Shown here one piece after another: positions 1 through 11,909 of a DNA stretch of 64,000 nt (positions within the stretch are counted from its first letter, which is position 1; each line of letters starts with the position of its first letter). This DNA comes from Spiribacter sp. 2438 (GTDB lineage Bacteria; Pseudomonadota; Gammaproteobacteria; Nitrococcales; Nitrococcaceae), in the NCBI RefSeq assembly GCF_009676705.1, contig NZ_CP046046.1:1-64000 (forward strand). Reading direction: 5' to 3'. The translations under genes were made by a program, and so were the position numbers. The notes below the pieces were generated by a model. That model searched no databases, had not been told where the DNA came from, and worked only from the letters and a program-made list of their open reading frames with translations.

Positions 1-1335
1 TTGGTCGATCGATTCTGGAAAGGCTGTTTGCAACGCCTGGAACGGGAAATGCCGGACCAGCAGCTCAACACCTGGATTCGGCCCCTGCAGGCTGAAGAAT
101 CGGATCATCAGCTGCGGCTCTATGCCCCCAACCGCTTTGTTTGCGACTGGGTCCGCGAACATTTTTACGACCGCATTCAGGAACTGCTGGCAACCCAGCA
201 TCCCGACGGCCCGCCAACACTGGCCCTGGAAGTGGGCGGTAGCGGCCCCGCGCCGGTGGCACCGGATACGCCCACGGCGACCGTGGTCAGCGGCACACCC
301 GCCGCCACGCCAAACCGCAGCAACCTCAACCGCGACTTCACCTTCGAAACCTTTGTGGAAGGCAAGTCCAATCAACTGGCAAGGGCGGCCAGCCTCCAGG
401 TGGTCGAAAACCCGGGGACCGCTTACAACCCGCTGTTCATCTATGGAGGCGTCGGCCTGGGCAAGACCCACTTGATGCACGCCATCGGCAATGACCTGCT
501 GGCCCGCCGGCCGGACGCCCGGGTGCTCTATCTGCACTCAGAGCGGTTCGTCGCGGACATGATTCGGGCGTTGCAACACAACGCCATCAACGAGTTCAAG
601 CGTCATTACCGGGGCGTAGACGCGCTGCTGATCGATGACATCCAGTTTTTCGCCCGCAAGGAACGCTCCCAGGAAGAATTCTTCCACACCTTCAACGCGT
701 TGCTGGAGGGCCACCAGCAGGTGGTGATGAGTTGTGACCGTTATCCGAAGGAGGTCAACGGCCTGGAAGAGCGGCTGAAATCCCGTTTCGGCTGGGGGCT
801 GACCATTGCCATTGAACCGCCGGAGCTGGAAACCCGGGTCGCCATCCTGATGAGCAAGGCCGAGCAGGCGGGCACGCCGCTGCCGCCGGAAGTGGCATTT
901 TTCATCGCCAAGCGGATCCGCTCCAATATCCGCGAGCTGGAAGGGGCCCTCAAGCGGGTGGTGGCCAACGCCCATTTCACCGGTTCGGCCATCACCGTGG
1001 ATTTTGCCAAGGGGGCGCTGCGTGACCTGCTGGCACTGCAGGACAAGCTGGTGACGGTGGAAAACATTCAGAAGACCGTGGCGGAGTACTACAAAATCCG
1101 TCTGTCCGATCTGCTCTCCAAGCGCCGCAGCCGTTCCATTGCCCGTCCCCGGCAATTGGCCATGGCGCTTGCCAAAGAGCTCACCAGCCACAGCCTGCCG
1201 GAGATCGGTGAAGCTTTTGGTGGTCGAGACCACACCACCGTCATGCACGCCTGTCGCAAAGTTCGGGAATTACGGGAGGCGGACGGCCGGCTGGACGAGG
1301 ATTATCACAACCTGTCCAGAACCCTGTCATCATGA
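1..1335 (+). CDS. dnaA: Chromosomal replication initiator DnaA
   Basis: DnaA binds DnaA boxes at oriC, oligomerises with ATP and opens the duplex. All four domains are visible in 444 residues: the N-terminal DnaB-contact domain (about 1-75, with the family motif TWIRPLQAE), a Pro/Ala/Thr-rich linker (about 80-108), the AAA+ core with Walker A GGVGLGKT at 149-156 and Walker B LLIDDIQ at 209-215, and the C-terminal helix-turn-helix with the signature [12 protein letters not shown] near 407-418. The start is TTG at base 1; the protein aligns with DnaA from its first residues, so nothing is missing, but the ribosome site lies outside the window. dnaN, recF and gyrB follow in the usual order. Confidence 0.98.
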   Translation: MVDRFWKGCLQRLEREMPDQQLNTWIRPLQAEESDHQLRLYAPNRFVCDWVREHFYDRIQELLATQHPDGPPTLALEVGGSGPAPVAPDTPTATVVSGTPAATPNRSNLNRDFTFETFVEGKSNQLARAASLQVVENPGTAYNPLFIYGGVGLGKTHLMHAIGNDLLARRPDARVLYLHSERFVADMIRALQHNAINEFKRHYRGVDALLIDDIQFFARKERSQEEFFHTFNALLEGHQQVVMSCDRYPKEVNGLEERLKSRFGWGLTIAIEPPELETRVAILMSKAEQAGTPLPPEVAFFIAKRIRSNIRELEGALKRVVANAHFTGSAITVDFAKGALRDLLALQDKLVTVENIQKTVAEYYKIRLSDLLSKRRSRSIARPRQLAMALAKELTSHSLPEIGEAFGGRDHTTVMHACRKVRELREADGRLDEDYHNLSRTLSS

Positions 1336-1344
1336 TGTGGATAA
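1336..1344 (-). other. DnaA box (perfect consensus)
   Basis: TGTGGATAA on the plus strand is TTATCCACA on the minus strand, identical to the high-affinity DnaA box. It begins on the base directly after the dnaA stop codon. It may serve origin function or autoregulation of the dnaA-dnaN region. Confidence 0.65.
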
Positions 1345-1550
1345 CCCGTGCACAAAATCTGTCCCCGATTCCATCCACAGGTTGTCCCCGGTTGATACCC
1401 AGAAAAAGGGCGCTCTAATCACAGGTTGCAAGCGATGGAAAACCTCATTGAATCAGTTAGTTAAATGACTTGTCCCGCGTTGAAGGGCTGCCTTACTACT
1501 ATCACAAGTCTTAATATGTACTCCTAACAGAAGAAAGATCGGATATCGCC
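1336..1550. other. dnaA-dnaN intergenic region, candidate origin segment
   Basis: This 215-base gap is one of the longest in the window and is poorer in GC than its surroundings, especially at 1440-1550. It begins with a perfect DnaA box on the minus strand (1336-1344) and contains a relaxed match CCATCCACA at 1371-1379 on the plus strand. In pseudomonads, origin activity has been mapped both upstream of dnaA and between dnaA and dnaN. Only the second of those regions is visible here, so origin function is an inference. The dnaN promoter must also lie here, but I could not place convincing -35 and -10 boxes. Confidence 0.4.
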
Positions 1551-2651
1551 ATGCAGTTCCAAATCGATCGGGATGAGCTCCTCCGTCCACTCCAGTCAGT
1601 GATTGGCGTGGTTGAGCGCCGCCAGACCCTGCCCGTGCTCTCCAATGTTCTGTTAAGCCTGGAAGACGGCAAGCTGTCCCTGACCGCTACCGATCTGGAA
1701 GTCGAGCTCCGGGCAGAGGTTGAACTGGATTCCGAGGAAACGGGCAGCGTCACCGTACCGGCGCGGAAATTGATGGACATTATCCGAAATCTTCCCGAAG
1801 ACAGTCGGGTCGCCATCGCGCGGGAAGCCGAGCGAGTTTCCGTCAAGGCCGGCCGGAGCCGTTTTACACTGACCACCCTCCCGCCGGATGATTTCCCGAC
1901 CGTTGACGCGGTTGAAGCCAGCCATCGGGTCTCGCTGCCCCAGGCACAATTGCGCTGGCTTATCGAAAAGAGTCATTTCGCCATGGCGCTGCAGGACGTC
2001 CGCTATTATCTCAATGGCCTCCTGCTGGAACTGGACCCTCAGCGGTTGCGAGCAGTGGCCACCGACGGTCACCGCCTGGCCATGAGCGAACTTGTTCCCA
2101 CCCTGGATATTGAAGCCCCGACCCAAGTGATTGTCCCCCGTAAGGGTGTCCAGGAAATGCTCCGGCTGCTCGACAACAGCGAGAGCGAGGTGGAGCTGGT
2201 GCTCGGCGCGGGCCATGTCCAGCTGTCTCTCCCGGATATCCGCTTCACCTCCAAGCTGATCGACGGCCGTTTCCCGGATTACCAGCGGGTTATTCCTGCC
2301 GAGGACGGCCCCTGCGCGGTGATTGATCGGGAAACCCTGCGGAAGGCGCTGGTCCGGGCGTCCATCCTTTCCAATGAAAAATACCGGGGGGTTCGTTTCG
2401 GATTTGACGCCGATCAGCTTCAGATTCAGTCCAACAACCCGGAACAGGAAGAGGCCGTTGAGGAAGTCCCGGCGGCCTTTGATGGTGAGTCTGTCGAAAT
2501 TGGCTTCAATGCCAGTTACATGATGGATGCCCTGGCCGCTATCGATGACGCGACGGTCCACATTTATGTCCGGGATGGCAGCAGTAGCGCGCTGGTGTTG
2601 GGTGAAAAGAGTCGCGACGCCCGCTATGTCGTGATGCCGATGCGGCTGTAG
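1551..2651 (+). CDS. dnaN: DNA polymerase III beta sliding clamp
   Basis: The beta clamp forms a ring around DNA that tethers polymerase III and other replication and repair proteins. The 366-residue product has the family length, starts MQFQIDRDELLRPLQSVIGVVERR and ends in the conserved VMPMRL that lines the peptide-binding pocket. Three repeated clamp domains of about 120 residues are expected and the length fits. The ATG at 1551 gives the standard N-terminus; only a weak purine-rich stretch (AGAAAGATCGG) lies upstream. recF starts 2 bases after the stop, so the two are probably cotranscribed. Confidence 0.98.
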   Translation: MQFQIDRDELLRPLQSVIGVVERRQTLPVLSNVLLSLEDGKLSLTATDLEVELRAEVELDSEETGSVTVPARKLMDIIRNLPEDSRVAIAREAERVSVKAGRSRFTLTTLPPDDFPTVDAVEASHRVSLPQAQLRWLIEKSHFAMALQDVRYYLNGLLLELDPQRLRAVATDGHRLAMSELVPTLDIEAPTQVIVPRKGVQEMLRLLDNSESEVELVLGAGHVQLSLPDIRFTSKLIDGRFPDYQRVIPAEDGPCAVIDRETLRKALVRASILSNEKYRGVRFGFDADQLQIQSNNPEQEEAVEEVPAAFDGESVEIGFNASYMMDALAAIDDATVHIYVRDGSSSALVLGEKSRDARYVVMPMRL

Positions 2652-2653
2652 CC

Positions 2654-3739
2654 ATGAACCCCTGCCACGAGGAGGACGGGCTTCACCGCCTGTCGTTGCA
2701 GGGATTTCGGCATCTCCAGGACGACACCCTCGATCTGGATCCGCGTGCCAACGTCATACAGGGGGCCAACGCCGCCGGGAAGACCAGTTTTCTGGAAAGC
2801 ATTCATTTCCTGGCCCGCGCCCGTAGCTTCATCACCCACCGCACGGCGCGAATGGTGGCCAAGGGCGCTGAGCGGGTCCTTGTTCATGGGCAGATTCGTG
2901 CTGCGAGGACTGAGCACCGGTTGGGGGTGCAATACCAACAGGGCCAGACTCGGGCGCGCCTGGATGGACGCGACGTGCAGGCGTTATCGGAATCCGCGGG
3001 CCTGTTGCCCATTCAGGTCATCAACACCGAGGGGCAACGACTGCTGACCGATGGCCCGGCTGGGCGCCGGGCTTTTCTCAATTGGGGTGTGTTCCACGTG
3101 GAACACACCTATCGGGATGACTGGCGGCGTTATCAAAAAGCATTGCGGCAACGGAACGCCGCCCTTCGGGCCGGGGACCGGCGATTGGTTGCGGCCTGGG
3201 AGCCGGACATGGTGGCGGCCGCCGAAGCCGTGGATCGACGTCGCCAGGCGTTTCTCGAGACGCTTATGCCCCGTGCCATGGCTATCGCCCTCGAATGGTT
3301 ACCGGCGAGTCAGCCGGGGTGGCAATTCCGGCGGGGCTGGAAAGCCGACCACCCTTTGGCTGAAGTGCTTGCGCAGGGTCGTGAGCAGGAGTTGGCTCAG
3401 GGTTTTGCGTTGTACGGCCCTCAGCGTGCGGATCTGCGGCTCACGGCAAATGGAACCGAAGCGGAGGCCAGGCTGAGCCGCGGTCAGCAGAAGCTGTTGG
3501 TGGCAGCTTTGCGCATTGCGCTGGTGGAGCAATGGGCAGCCCGCGGGACTTACCGTCCCCTGGTGCTGGTAGATGACTTGCCAGCCGAGCTTGATGCCGA
3601 GCATCGTCAGTTCCTGTTGAACTCGTTGCTGGCCTCCGGGGCCCAGGTGTTTCTGACGACCATTGAGTCCGAGCAGTTGCCTGGGGTGGGATCAGCCCGT
3701 TGGTTCCACGTGGAACATGGGTGTGTCCGGCGAGACTGA
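2654..3739 (+). CDS. recF: DNA replication and repair protein RecF
   Basis: RecF is an SMC-like ATPase that, with RecO and RecR, loads RecA at single-strand gaps. The 361-residue product has Walker A GANAAGKT at 37-44, the ABC signature region LSRGQQKLL in the C-terminal third and the Walker B VLVDDLPAELD after it. The start follows the dnaN stop by 2 bases. The gene carries two parS-like palindromes; both are read in the same phase and encode the same peptide, FHVEH, at about residues 147-151 and 351-355. Confidence 0.97.
   Translation: MNPCHEEDGLHRLSLQGFRHLQDDTLDLDPRANVIQGANAAGKTSFLESIHFLARARSFITHRTARMVAKGAERVLVHGQIRAARTEHRLGVQYQQGQTRARLDGRDVQALSESAGLLPIQVINTEGQRLLTDGPAGRRAFLNWGVFHVEHTYRDDWRRYQKALRQRNAALRAGDRRLVAAWEPDMVAAAEAVDRRRQAFLETLMPRAMAIALEWLPASQPGWQFRRGWKADHPLAEVLAQGREQELAQGFALYGPQRADLRLTANGTEAEARLSRGQQKLLVAALRIALVEQWAARGTYRPLVLVDDLPAELDAEHRQFLLNSLLASGAQVFLTTIESEQLPGVGSARWFHVEHGCVRRD
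3086..3109. other. parS-type centromere site 1 (inside recF)
   Basis: A perfect 24-base palindrome centred between 3097 and 3098. Its 16-base core at 3090-3105, TGTTCCACGTGGAACA, matches the chromosomal parS site bound by ParB/Spo0J in pseudomonads and related bacteria. Its position about 3 kb from dnaA is where parS sites cluster. ParB, ParA and CTP-dependent clamp loading are known for the family; binding here is inferred. Confidence 0.85.
3702..3717. other. parS-type centromere site 2 (end of recF)
   Basis: GGTTCCACGTGGAACA differs from the first site's core only in the first base. It lies 612 bases downstream of site 1, just before the recF stop and about 60 bases ahead of the gyrB -10 box. 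Single-base changes at the outer position are common among functional parS sites. Confidence 0.75.
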
Positions 3740-3779
3740 GGGTAGAACCGGTGGGGCAGCGCCACGGGTGGAAATCGGC

Positions 3780-3785
3780 TATAAT
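3780..3785 (+). promoter_or_regulatory. gyrB -10 box
   Basis: TATAAT, an exact sigma-70 -10 hexamer, sits 28 bases before the gyrB ATG within the 73-base recF-gyrB gap. The position 17 bases upstream has no good -35 match, so the promoter may depend on other contacts or on supercoiling, as gyrase promoters do in other bacteria. Confidence 0.5.
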
Positions 3786-3803
3786 TAGGGGCTTAGGCGA
3801 TAA

Positions 3804-6994
<3,191 letters not shown>

Positions 6995-7019
6995 CTGTGC
7001 TCCAGAATTCGTCGTCCGA

Positions 7020-9106
7020 TCAGGCGCTTTCCGGCAGCGCCGATACGTCGGCGATGGCCAGAAAAAGCCCCTGCAATCGATGCAGCAGTGCCAGCCGGTT
7101 AGCTCGCAGGGCCGGGTCATCGGTCATGACCATGACCTCATCAAAGAACCGGTCTACGGGTCCCCGCAGCTCGGCCAGCAAGGCCAGTGCCGCGCTGTAT
7201 TCCCCGCCCTCGATCCGCTGCTGCACCTCGCCGGCTCGAGCTTCGATGGCATCGTGCAGGGATCGTTCCGCTTCGTCCTCGAGGCGGTGAACGTCCACCT
7301 CGGCGGGGGTCCAGTCCTCGGCCCGTCGGAGGATATTGCGGATACGCTTGTTGGCCCCCGCCAGACTGCCGGCGGCCGGCAGCCTGGCAAAGTCCTGGCA
7401 TGCCCGCAGCCGACGGTCGAAGTCCAGTGGTTCGAAATCGGTGGGAGACAGAGCGGAGCGCACCGCTTCGAAAAGCTCCGCTCCGAATCCGGCTTCCTGA
7501 TAGATGGCTCGCAGACGCTCCAGACAGAATTCTACCAGAGGCTCCACCTGGGCGGCTGCGTTGACCCCCTCCGGTTGCCGCGCCGCCGCCTCACTGAACA
7601 GCTGATGGACGTTAATGGCATGCTCGCCCTCGATCAGGGATCTGAGCAAACCCACCGCGGCTCGACGAAGGGCGAAAGGATCCTTGGCGCCGCTGGGTGC
7701 CTTGCCGATGGCAAAAATGCCGATGAGGGTGTCGGCGCGATCCATGACTGCGAGGAGTCGTCCCAAGGGCGTGCCAGCCACGGCATCGCCGGCATGACGG
7801 GGCTGGTAGACCTCGTCCAGTGCCGTGGCGACCGCCGGGGACTCGCCATCCTCGAGGGCATAGTAGCGGCCCATGACCCCTTGCAGGTCCGGAAATTCGC
7901 CCACCATTTCGGTGAGCAGATCTGCCTTGCAGAGCCGTGCCGCTTTCACCGCATCGTCGGTGGAGGTCTCGAATCGCGACGCATACTCTCCCGCCAGTGC
8001 GGCGACCCGCTCGGCCTTGTCCTGCAGGCTGCCCAGGGATTTCTGAAACACCACGGAGCGCAGGCCGGATTCCCGCTCGCCGAGGGGTCGGGCACGATCC
8101 TGGTCCCAGAAGAACGCGGCATCCGCCAGTCGGGGGCGTATCACCCGTTCATTGCCGGCGATGACCCGTTGGGGCTCGCGGCTTTCCAGGTTGGCCACCG
8201 TAATGAACCGTGGCAGCAGCGCGCCGTTGGCGTCCCGCACCGGGAAATAGCGCTGGTGGCCTTCCATGCTGGAGACCAGCGCTTCGGGTGGCACCCGCAG
8301 GAAATCGGCGTCGAAGGTGCCGGAAAGCACCGCGGGCCACTCCACCAGGGCATTCACCTCGTCCACCAGCGCCGGATCCATGACGGCGTGGCCGCCAACC
8401 CGCTCACCCTCGGCGCGAACTCCTTCAACGATGTGATCGCGCCGCTCCTGGAGATCGACGAGGACGTAAGCCCCCCGCAGGACGTCGGCGTAGTGGTCAG
8501 CGTGGCTGATCTCTACCGGTTCCGGGTGGTGAAACCGGTGACCGCGGCTCTGGCGACCACTGTCCACGCCAAAAAAGCGGGCGGGGACTACGGTTTCACC
8601 CAACAACAGCACCACCCAGTGAACCGGCCGCACGAATTCCGTGGTCTGGGCACCCCAGCGCATGCGCTTGGGGATCGGCAGCTGGGTCAGTGCCTGATCA
8701 ATGATGCCGGGGATCAGGTCGGCGGTGGGCTTTCCCGACTCGACCCCGCTGTGAACCAGCCAGGCCCCGCTGTCGTTCTCGAGTCGATCCAGCTCAGCGA
8801 CTTCAACGCCACAGGATCGGGCAAAGCCGAGGGCGGCCCGGGTGGGTTCGCCGTCGGCGTCGTAGGCCGCGGCCAGCGCGGGGCCGCGACGCTCGAAGGG
8901 CCGATCCGGCTGATGCCGGGCCAGATCCCGGACTTCAACGGCGAGCCGACGGGGCGCCCCATAGGCCCTGATTCCCCCATAAGGGATCTCCGCCCGGGTC
9001 AACCCTTGCTCCACCTGATCCCCCAGGGATCGGGTGAGTGAGGACAGGGCGCCCGGGGGCAATTCTTCCATGCCCAGTTCGAACAGCAGGGTGTCGGTGT
9101 GCTGCG

Positions 9107-9110
<4 letters not shown>
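7020..9110 (-). CDS. glyS: Glycine--tRNA ligase beta subunit
   Basis: The beta chain of the bacterial alpha2-beta2 glycyl-tRNA synthetase, which contributes tRNA binding and an HD-like region. The 696-residue length matches the family. It begins with the typical [15 protein letters not shown] and carries the conserved stretches RRYFPVRD-like (GHQRYFPV), [23 protein letters not shown] and the C-terminal anticodon-binding region ending in [12 protein letters not shown]. The ATG overlaps the glyQ stop in ATGA, consistent with coupled translation of equal subunits. Confidence 0.97.
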
Positions 9111-10012
<902 letters not shown>

Positions 10013-10044
10013 TGATTCTCCGGCGAATCCGCGAAATGCACCGC

Positions 10045-10074
10045 AGTATAGCCCGCCGGGCGGCTGGCTGTCAG
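10045..10074 (-). promoter_or_regulatory. glyQS promoter (sigma-70 type)
   Basis: On the minus strand CTGACA (10069-10074; five of six bases of the -35 consensus) is followed after 18 bases by TATACT (10045-10050; five of six of the -10). Transcription would begin near 10038 and leave a leader of about 26 bases before glyQ. Confidence 0.6.
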
Positions 10075-10093
10075 GCGGCGACCCGTTGGTGGA

Positions 10094-10110
10094 TGCACCA
10101 AAAAAGTGCC
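10094..10110 (+). promoter_or_regulatory. NtrC binding site 1 upstream of glnA
   Basis: TGCACCAAAAAAGTGCC matches the 17-base NtrC dyad TGCACCA-N4-GGTGCA closely, with a perfect left half. It is centred about 115 bases before the sigma-54 -12 element, the usual enhancer distance, and one of a tandem pair with the site at 10125. Confidence 0.75.
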
Positions 10111-10124
10111 TCCGCGATTGAAAA

Positions 10125-10141
10125 CGCACACAAACGGTGCA
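10125..10141 (+). promoter_or_regulatory. NtrC binding site 2 upstream of glnA
   Basis: CGCACACAAACGGTGCA has a perfect right half-site. Its start lies 31 bases (about three helical turns) from site 1, so two NtrC dimers could sit on one DNA face and oligomerise, as at the enterobacterial glnA enhancer. Confidence 0.7.
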
Positions 10142-10171
10142 TAGTGGCGGCCATTGCTCACTTTGAGATAA

Positions 10172-10192
10172 AAAACGGCCCGTTTTGGTGCG
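10172..10192 (+). promoter_or_regulatory. Palindrome and weak NtrC half-site
   Basis: AAAACGGCCCGTTTT (10172-10186) is a perfect palindrome with 7-base arms around a single base. The overlapping GGTGCG ending at 10192 resembles an NtrC half-site, so this may be a low-affinity 'governor' site between enhancer and promoter. Its role is unproven. Confidence 0.3.
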
Positions 10193-10203
10193 TTTTTCGA
10201 CGC

Positions 10204-10220
10204 TGGCACGGATCGTGCTT
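10204..10220 (+). promoter_or_regulatory. Sigma-54 promoter of glnA
   Basis: TGGCACGGATCGTGCT holds the invariant GG (10205-10206) and GC (10217-10218) separated by exactly 10 bases, the defining -24/-12 spacing for RpoN. Transcription would start near 10230, about 40 bases before the glnA ATG. With the two NtrC sites upstream this is a standard nitrogen-responsive promoter. Confidence 0.8.
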
Positions 10221-10270
10221 ACTCTCGGACGGCATAAACAATTGGTATGACAAAGACTGGAGGCCAAACG

Positions 10271-11686
10271 ATGGCAAAGTCCGCCGACGACGTTCTCAAG
10301 ATGATCGAGGACAACGAGGTCCGCTTCGTGGACCTGCGTTTCACCGACCCCAAGGGCAAGTCCCAGCACGTGACCCTGCCGGCCCACGCCGTGGACGCCG
10401 ACTTCTTCGCCGAGGGCAAGATGTTCGACGGCTCCTCCATCGAAGGCTGGAAGGGCATTAACGAGTCCGACATGATCCTGATGCCGGATCCGGACACCGC
10501 TGTCCTCGACCCCTTCTTCGATGACGCCACCCTGATTCTGGTGTGCAACATCATCGAACCCAACACCATGCAGGGTTACGGCCGGGATCCGCGTTCCATC
10601 GCCGAGCGCGCCGAGGCCTACCTGCAGTCCACCGGCATTGGCGATGTCGCCTACTTCGGGCCGGAAAACGAGTTCTTCGTATTCGACGATGTCCGCTGGG
10701 GCACGGACATGAGCGGCTCGTTCTACAAGATCGATTCCGCCGAAGCGGAGTGGAACACCGAAAAGGTTTACCCGGACGGCAACATGGGCCATCGCCCGGG
10801 CGTCAAGGGTGGCTACTTCCCGGTGCCGCCGGTGGACAGCCTCCACGACATGCGTTCGGCGATGCTCGAGTGCCTGACGGACATGGGCATGACTACTGAG
10901 GTGCACCACCACGAAGTGGCCACCGCCGGTCAGTGTGAGCTGGGCGTCGGCTTCAACACCCTGGTGAAAAAGGCCGATGAGGTTCAGACCCTGAAGTACG
11001 TGGTGCATAACGTGGCTGCGGCCTACGGCAAGACCGCGACCTTCATGCCCAAGCCGGTGGTTGGCGACAACGGCAGTGGCATGCATGTCCATCAGTCCAT
11101 CGGCAAGACCGGCGAGATGCTGTTTGCCGGCGACCAGTACGGCGGCCTGTCGGAGACGGCGCTGTATTACATCGGTGGCATCATCAAGCATGCCAAGGCG
11201 ATCAACGCTTTTGCCAATGCATCCACCAACAGCTACAAGCGTCTGGTTCCGGGTTTCGAGGCGCCGGTGCTGCTGGCCTACTCGGCCCGTAACCGCTCGG
11301 CATCGGTCCGGATTCCGTGGGTGTCCAATCCCAAGGCGCGGCGCATCGAGGTGCGCTTCCCGGACAGCACCGCCAACCCGTACCTGTGCTTCGCCGCCAT
11401 GCTCATGGCGGGCCTCGACGGCATCCAGAACAAGATCCATCCGGGCGACGCCATGGACAAGGATCTCTACGACCTGCCCCCCGAGGAAGAAGCCGAGATC
11501 GATAAGGTGGCGTTCTCCCTCGAAGAGGCGCTGGATTCACTGGACAACGACCGTGAGTTCCTCAAGGTCGGCGGCGTGTTCACCGATGACGCCATTGATG
11601 GCTATCTTGAGGTGAAGCGCGAGGAAGTGCTGCAGCTGCGCATGACCACGCACCCGGTGGAGTTCGACCTCTACTACAGCGTGTAA
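10271..11686 (+). CDS. glnA: Glutamine synthetase type I
   Basis: Makes glutamine from glutamate, ammonia and ATP as a cytoplasmic dodecamer; the main ammonia-assimilating enzyme when nitrogen is scarce. The 471-residue product has the N-terminal beta-grasp part with [12 protein letters not shown], catalytic motifs [20 protein letters not shown] and the ATP-site [12 protein letters not shown]. Tyr400 within [10 protein letters not shown] is the expected adenylylation site for GlnE. I chose the ATG at 10271, with GGAGG seven bases ahead, over an in-frame ATG eight codons earlier. The gene is followed by a strong terminator. Confidence 0.98.
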   Translation: MAKSADDVLKMIEDNEVRFVDLRFTDPKGKSQHVTLPAHAVDADFFAEGKMFDGSSIEGWKGINESDMILMPDPDTAVLDPFFDDATLILVCNIIEPNTMQGYGRDPRSIAERAEAYLQSTGIGDVAYFGPENEFFVFDDVRWGTDMSGSFYKIDSAEAEWNTEKVYPDGNMGHRPGVKGGYFPVPPVDSLHDMRSAMLECLTDMGMTTEVHHHEVATAGQCELGVGFNTLVKKADEVQTLKYVVHNVAAAYGKTATFMPKPVVGDNGSGMHVHQSIGKTGEMLFAGDQYGGLSETALYYIGGIIKHAKAINAFANASTNSYKRLVPGFEAPVLLAYSARNRSASVRIPWVSNPKARRIEVRFPDSTANPYLCFAAMLMAGLDGIQNKIHPGDAMDKDLYDLPPEEEAEIDKVAFSLEEALDSLDNDREFLKVGGVFTDDAIDGYLEVKREEVLQLRMTTHPVEFDLYYSV

Positions 11687-11706
11687 GCGGCTTCTCAAGG
11701 CGTGTG

Positions 11707-11734
11707 AACCCCCGCTTCGGCGGGGGTTTTTTTT
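11707..11734 (+). terminator. Rho-independent terminator after glnA
   Basis: CCCCCGC and GCGGGGG form a seven-pair GC stem closed by a TTCG tetraloop (11709-11726), extended by two A-T pairs, and followed by eight T residues at 11727-11734. It begins 20 bases after the glnA stop and separates glnA from ntrBC. This is the only clear intrinsic terminator in the window. Confidence 0.92.
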
Positions 11735-11810
11735 GCCTGGACATCGCGCTTTGCGGTCCCTCCGAATCCGGTGCGGCCTGGTGTCAGGTCACCGAGTTGC
11801 TGATGGCGCT

Positions 11811-11827
11811 CGCACCATAATGGTGCA
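11811..11827 (+). promoter_or_regulatory. NtrC site at the ntrBC promoter
   Basis: CGCACCATAATGGTGCA is a nearly perfect NtrC dyad (one base off the symmetrical TGCACCA-N4/3-TGGTGCA form) and the best match in the window. It overlaps the -35 box of the promoter at 11824-11852, so bound NtrC should block transcription of its own operon, as at the enterobacterial glnL promoter. Confidence 0.8.
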
Positions 11828-11852
11828 CAGTCATCGGCCTTCCCCCTATACT
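11824..11852 (+). promoter_or_regulatory. ntrBC promoter (sigma-70 type)
   Basis: TGCACA (11824-11829, four of six) and TATACT (11847-11852, five of six) are spaced by exactly 17 bases. Transcription would begin near 11859, about 50 bases before the ntrB start. The -35 shares bases with the NtrC dyad. Confidence 0.6.
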
Positions 11853-11909
11853 GACCCCACCAGTGACCACCATCGCAATGTGGCCCGCTTCTTGCTTCAT
11901 CGGGGTGCA

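Noticed and set aside
7080-9041. Open frame of about 650 codons on the plus strand opposite glyS
   Set aside because: Its translation has no recognisable motif and mirrors the GC-rich codon pattern of glyS, which is certain on the other strand. Similar long antisense frames occur opposite lpdA (45157-47367), gdhB (40011-43175), aceF (47652-48809), hslU (22770-23933) and ubiB (19605-21257) and are rejected for the same reason.
10013-11440. Upstream extension of the glyQ frame across glnA
   Set aside because: The frame stays open opposite glnA, but the protein matches GlyQ only from the ATG at 10012, which has its own GGAG; the extension would also cover the glnA enhancer and promoter.
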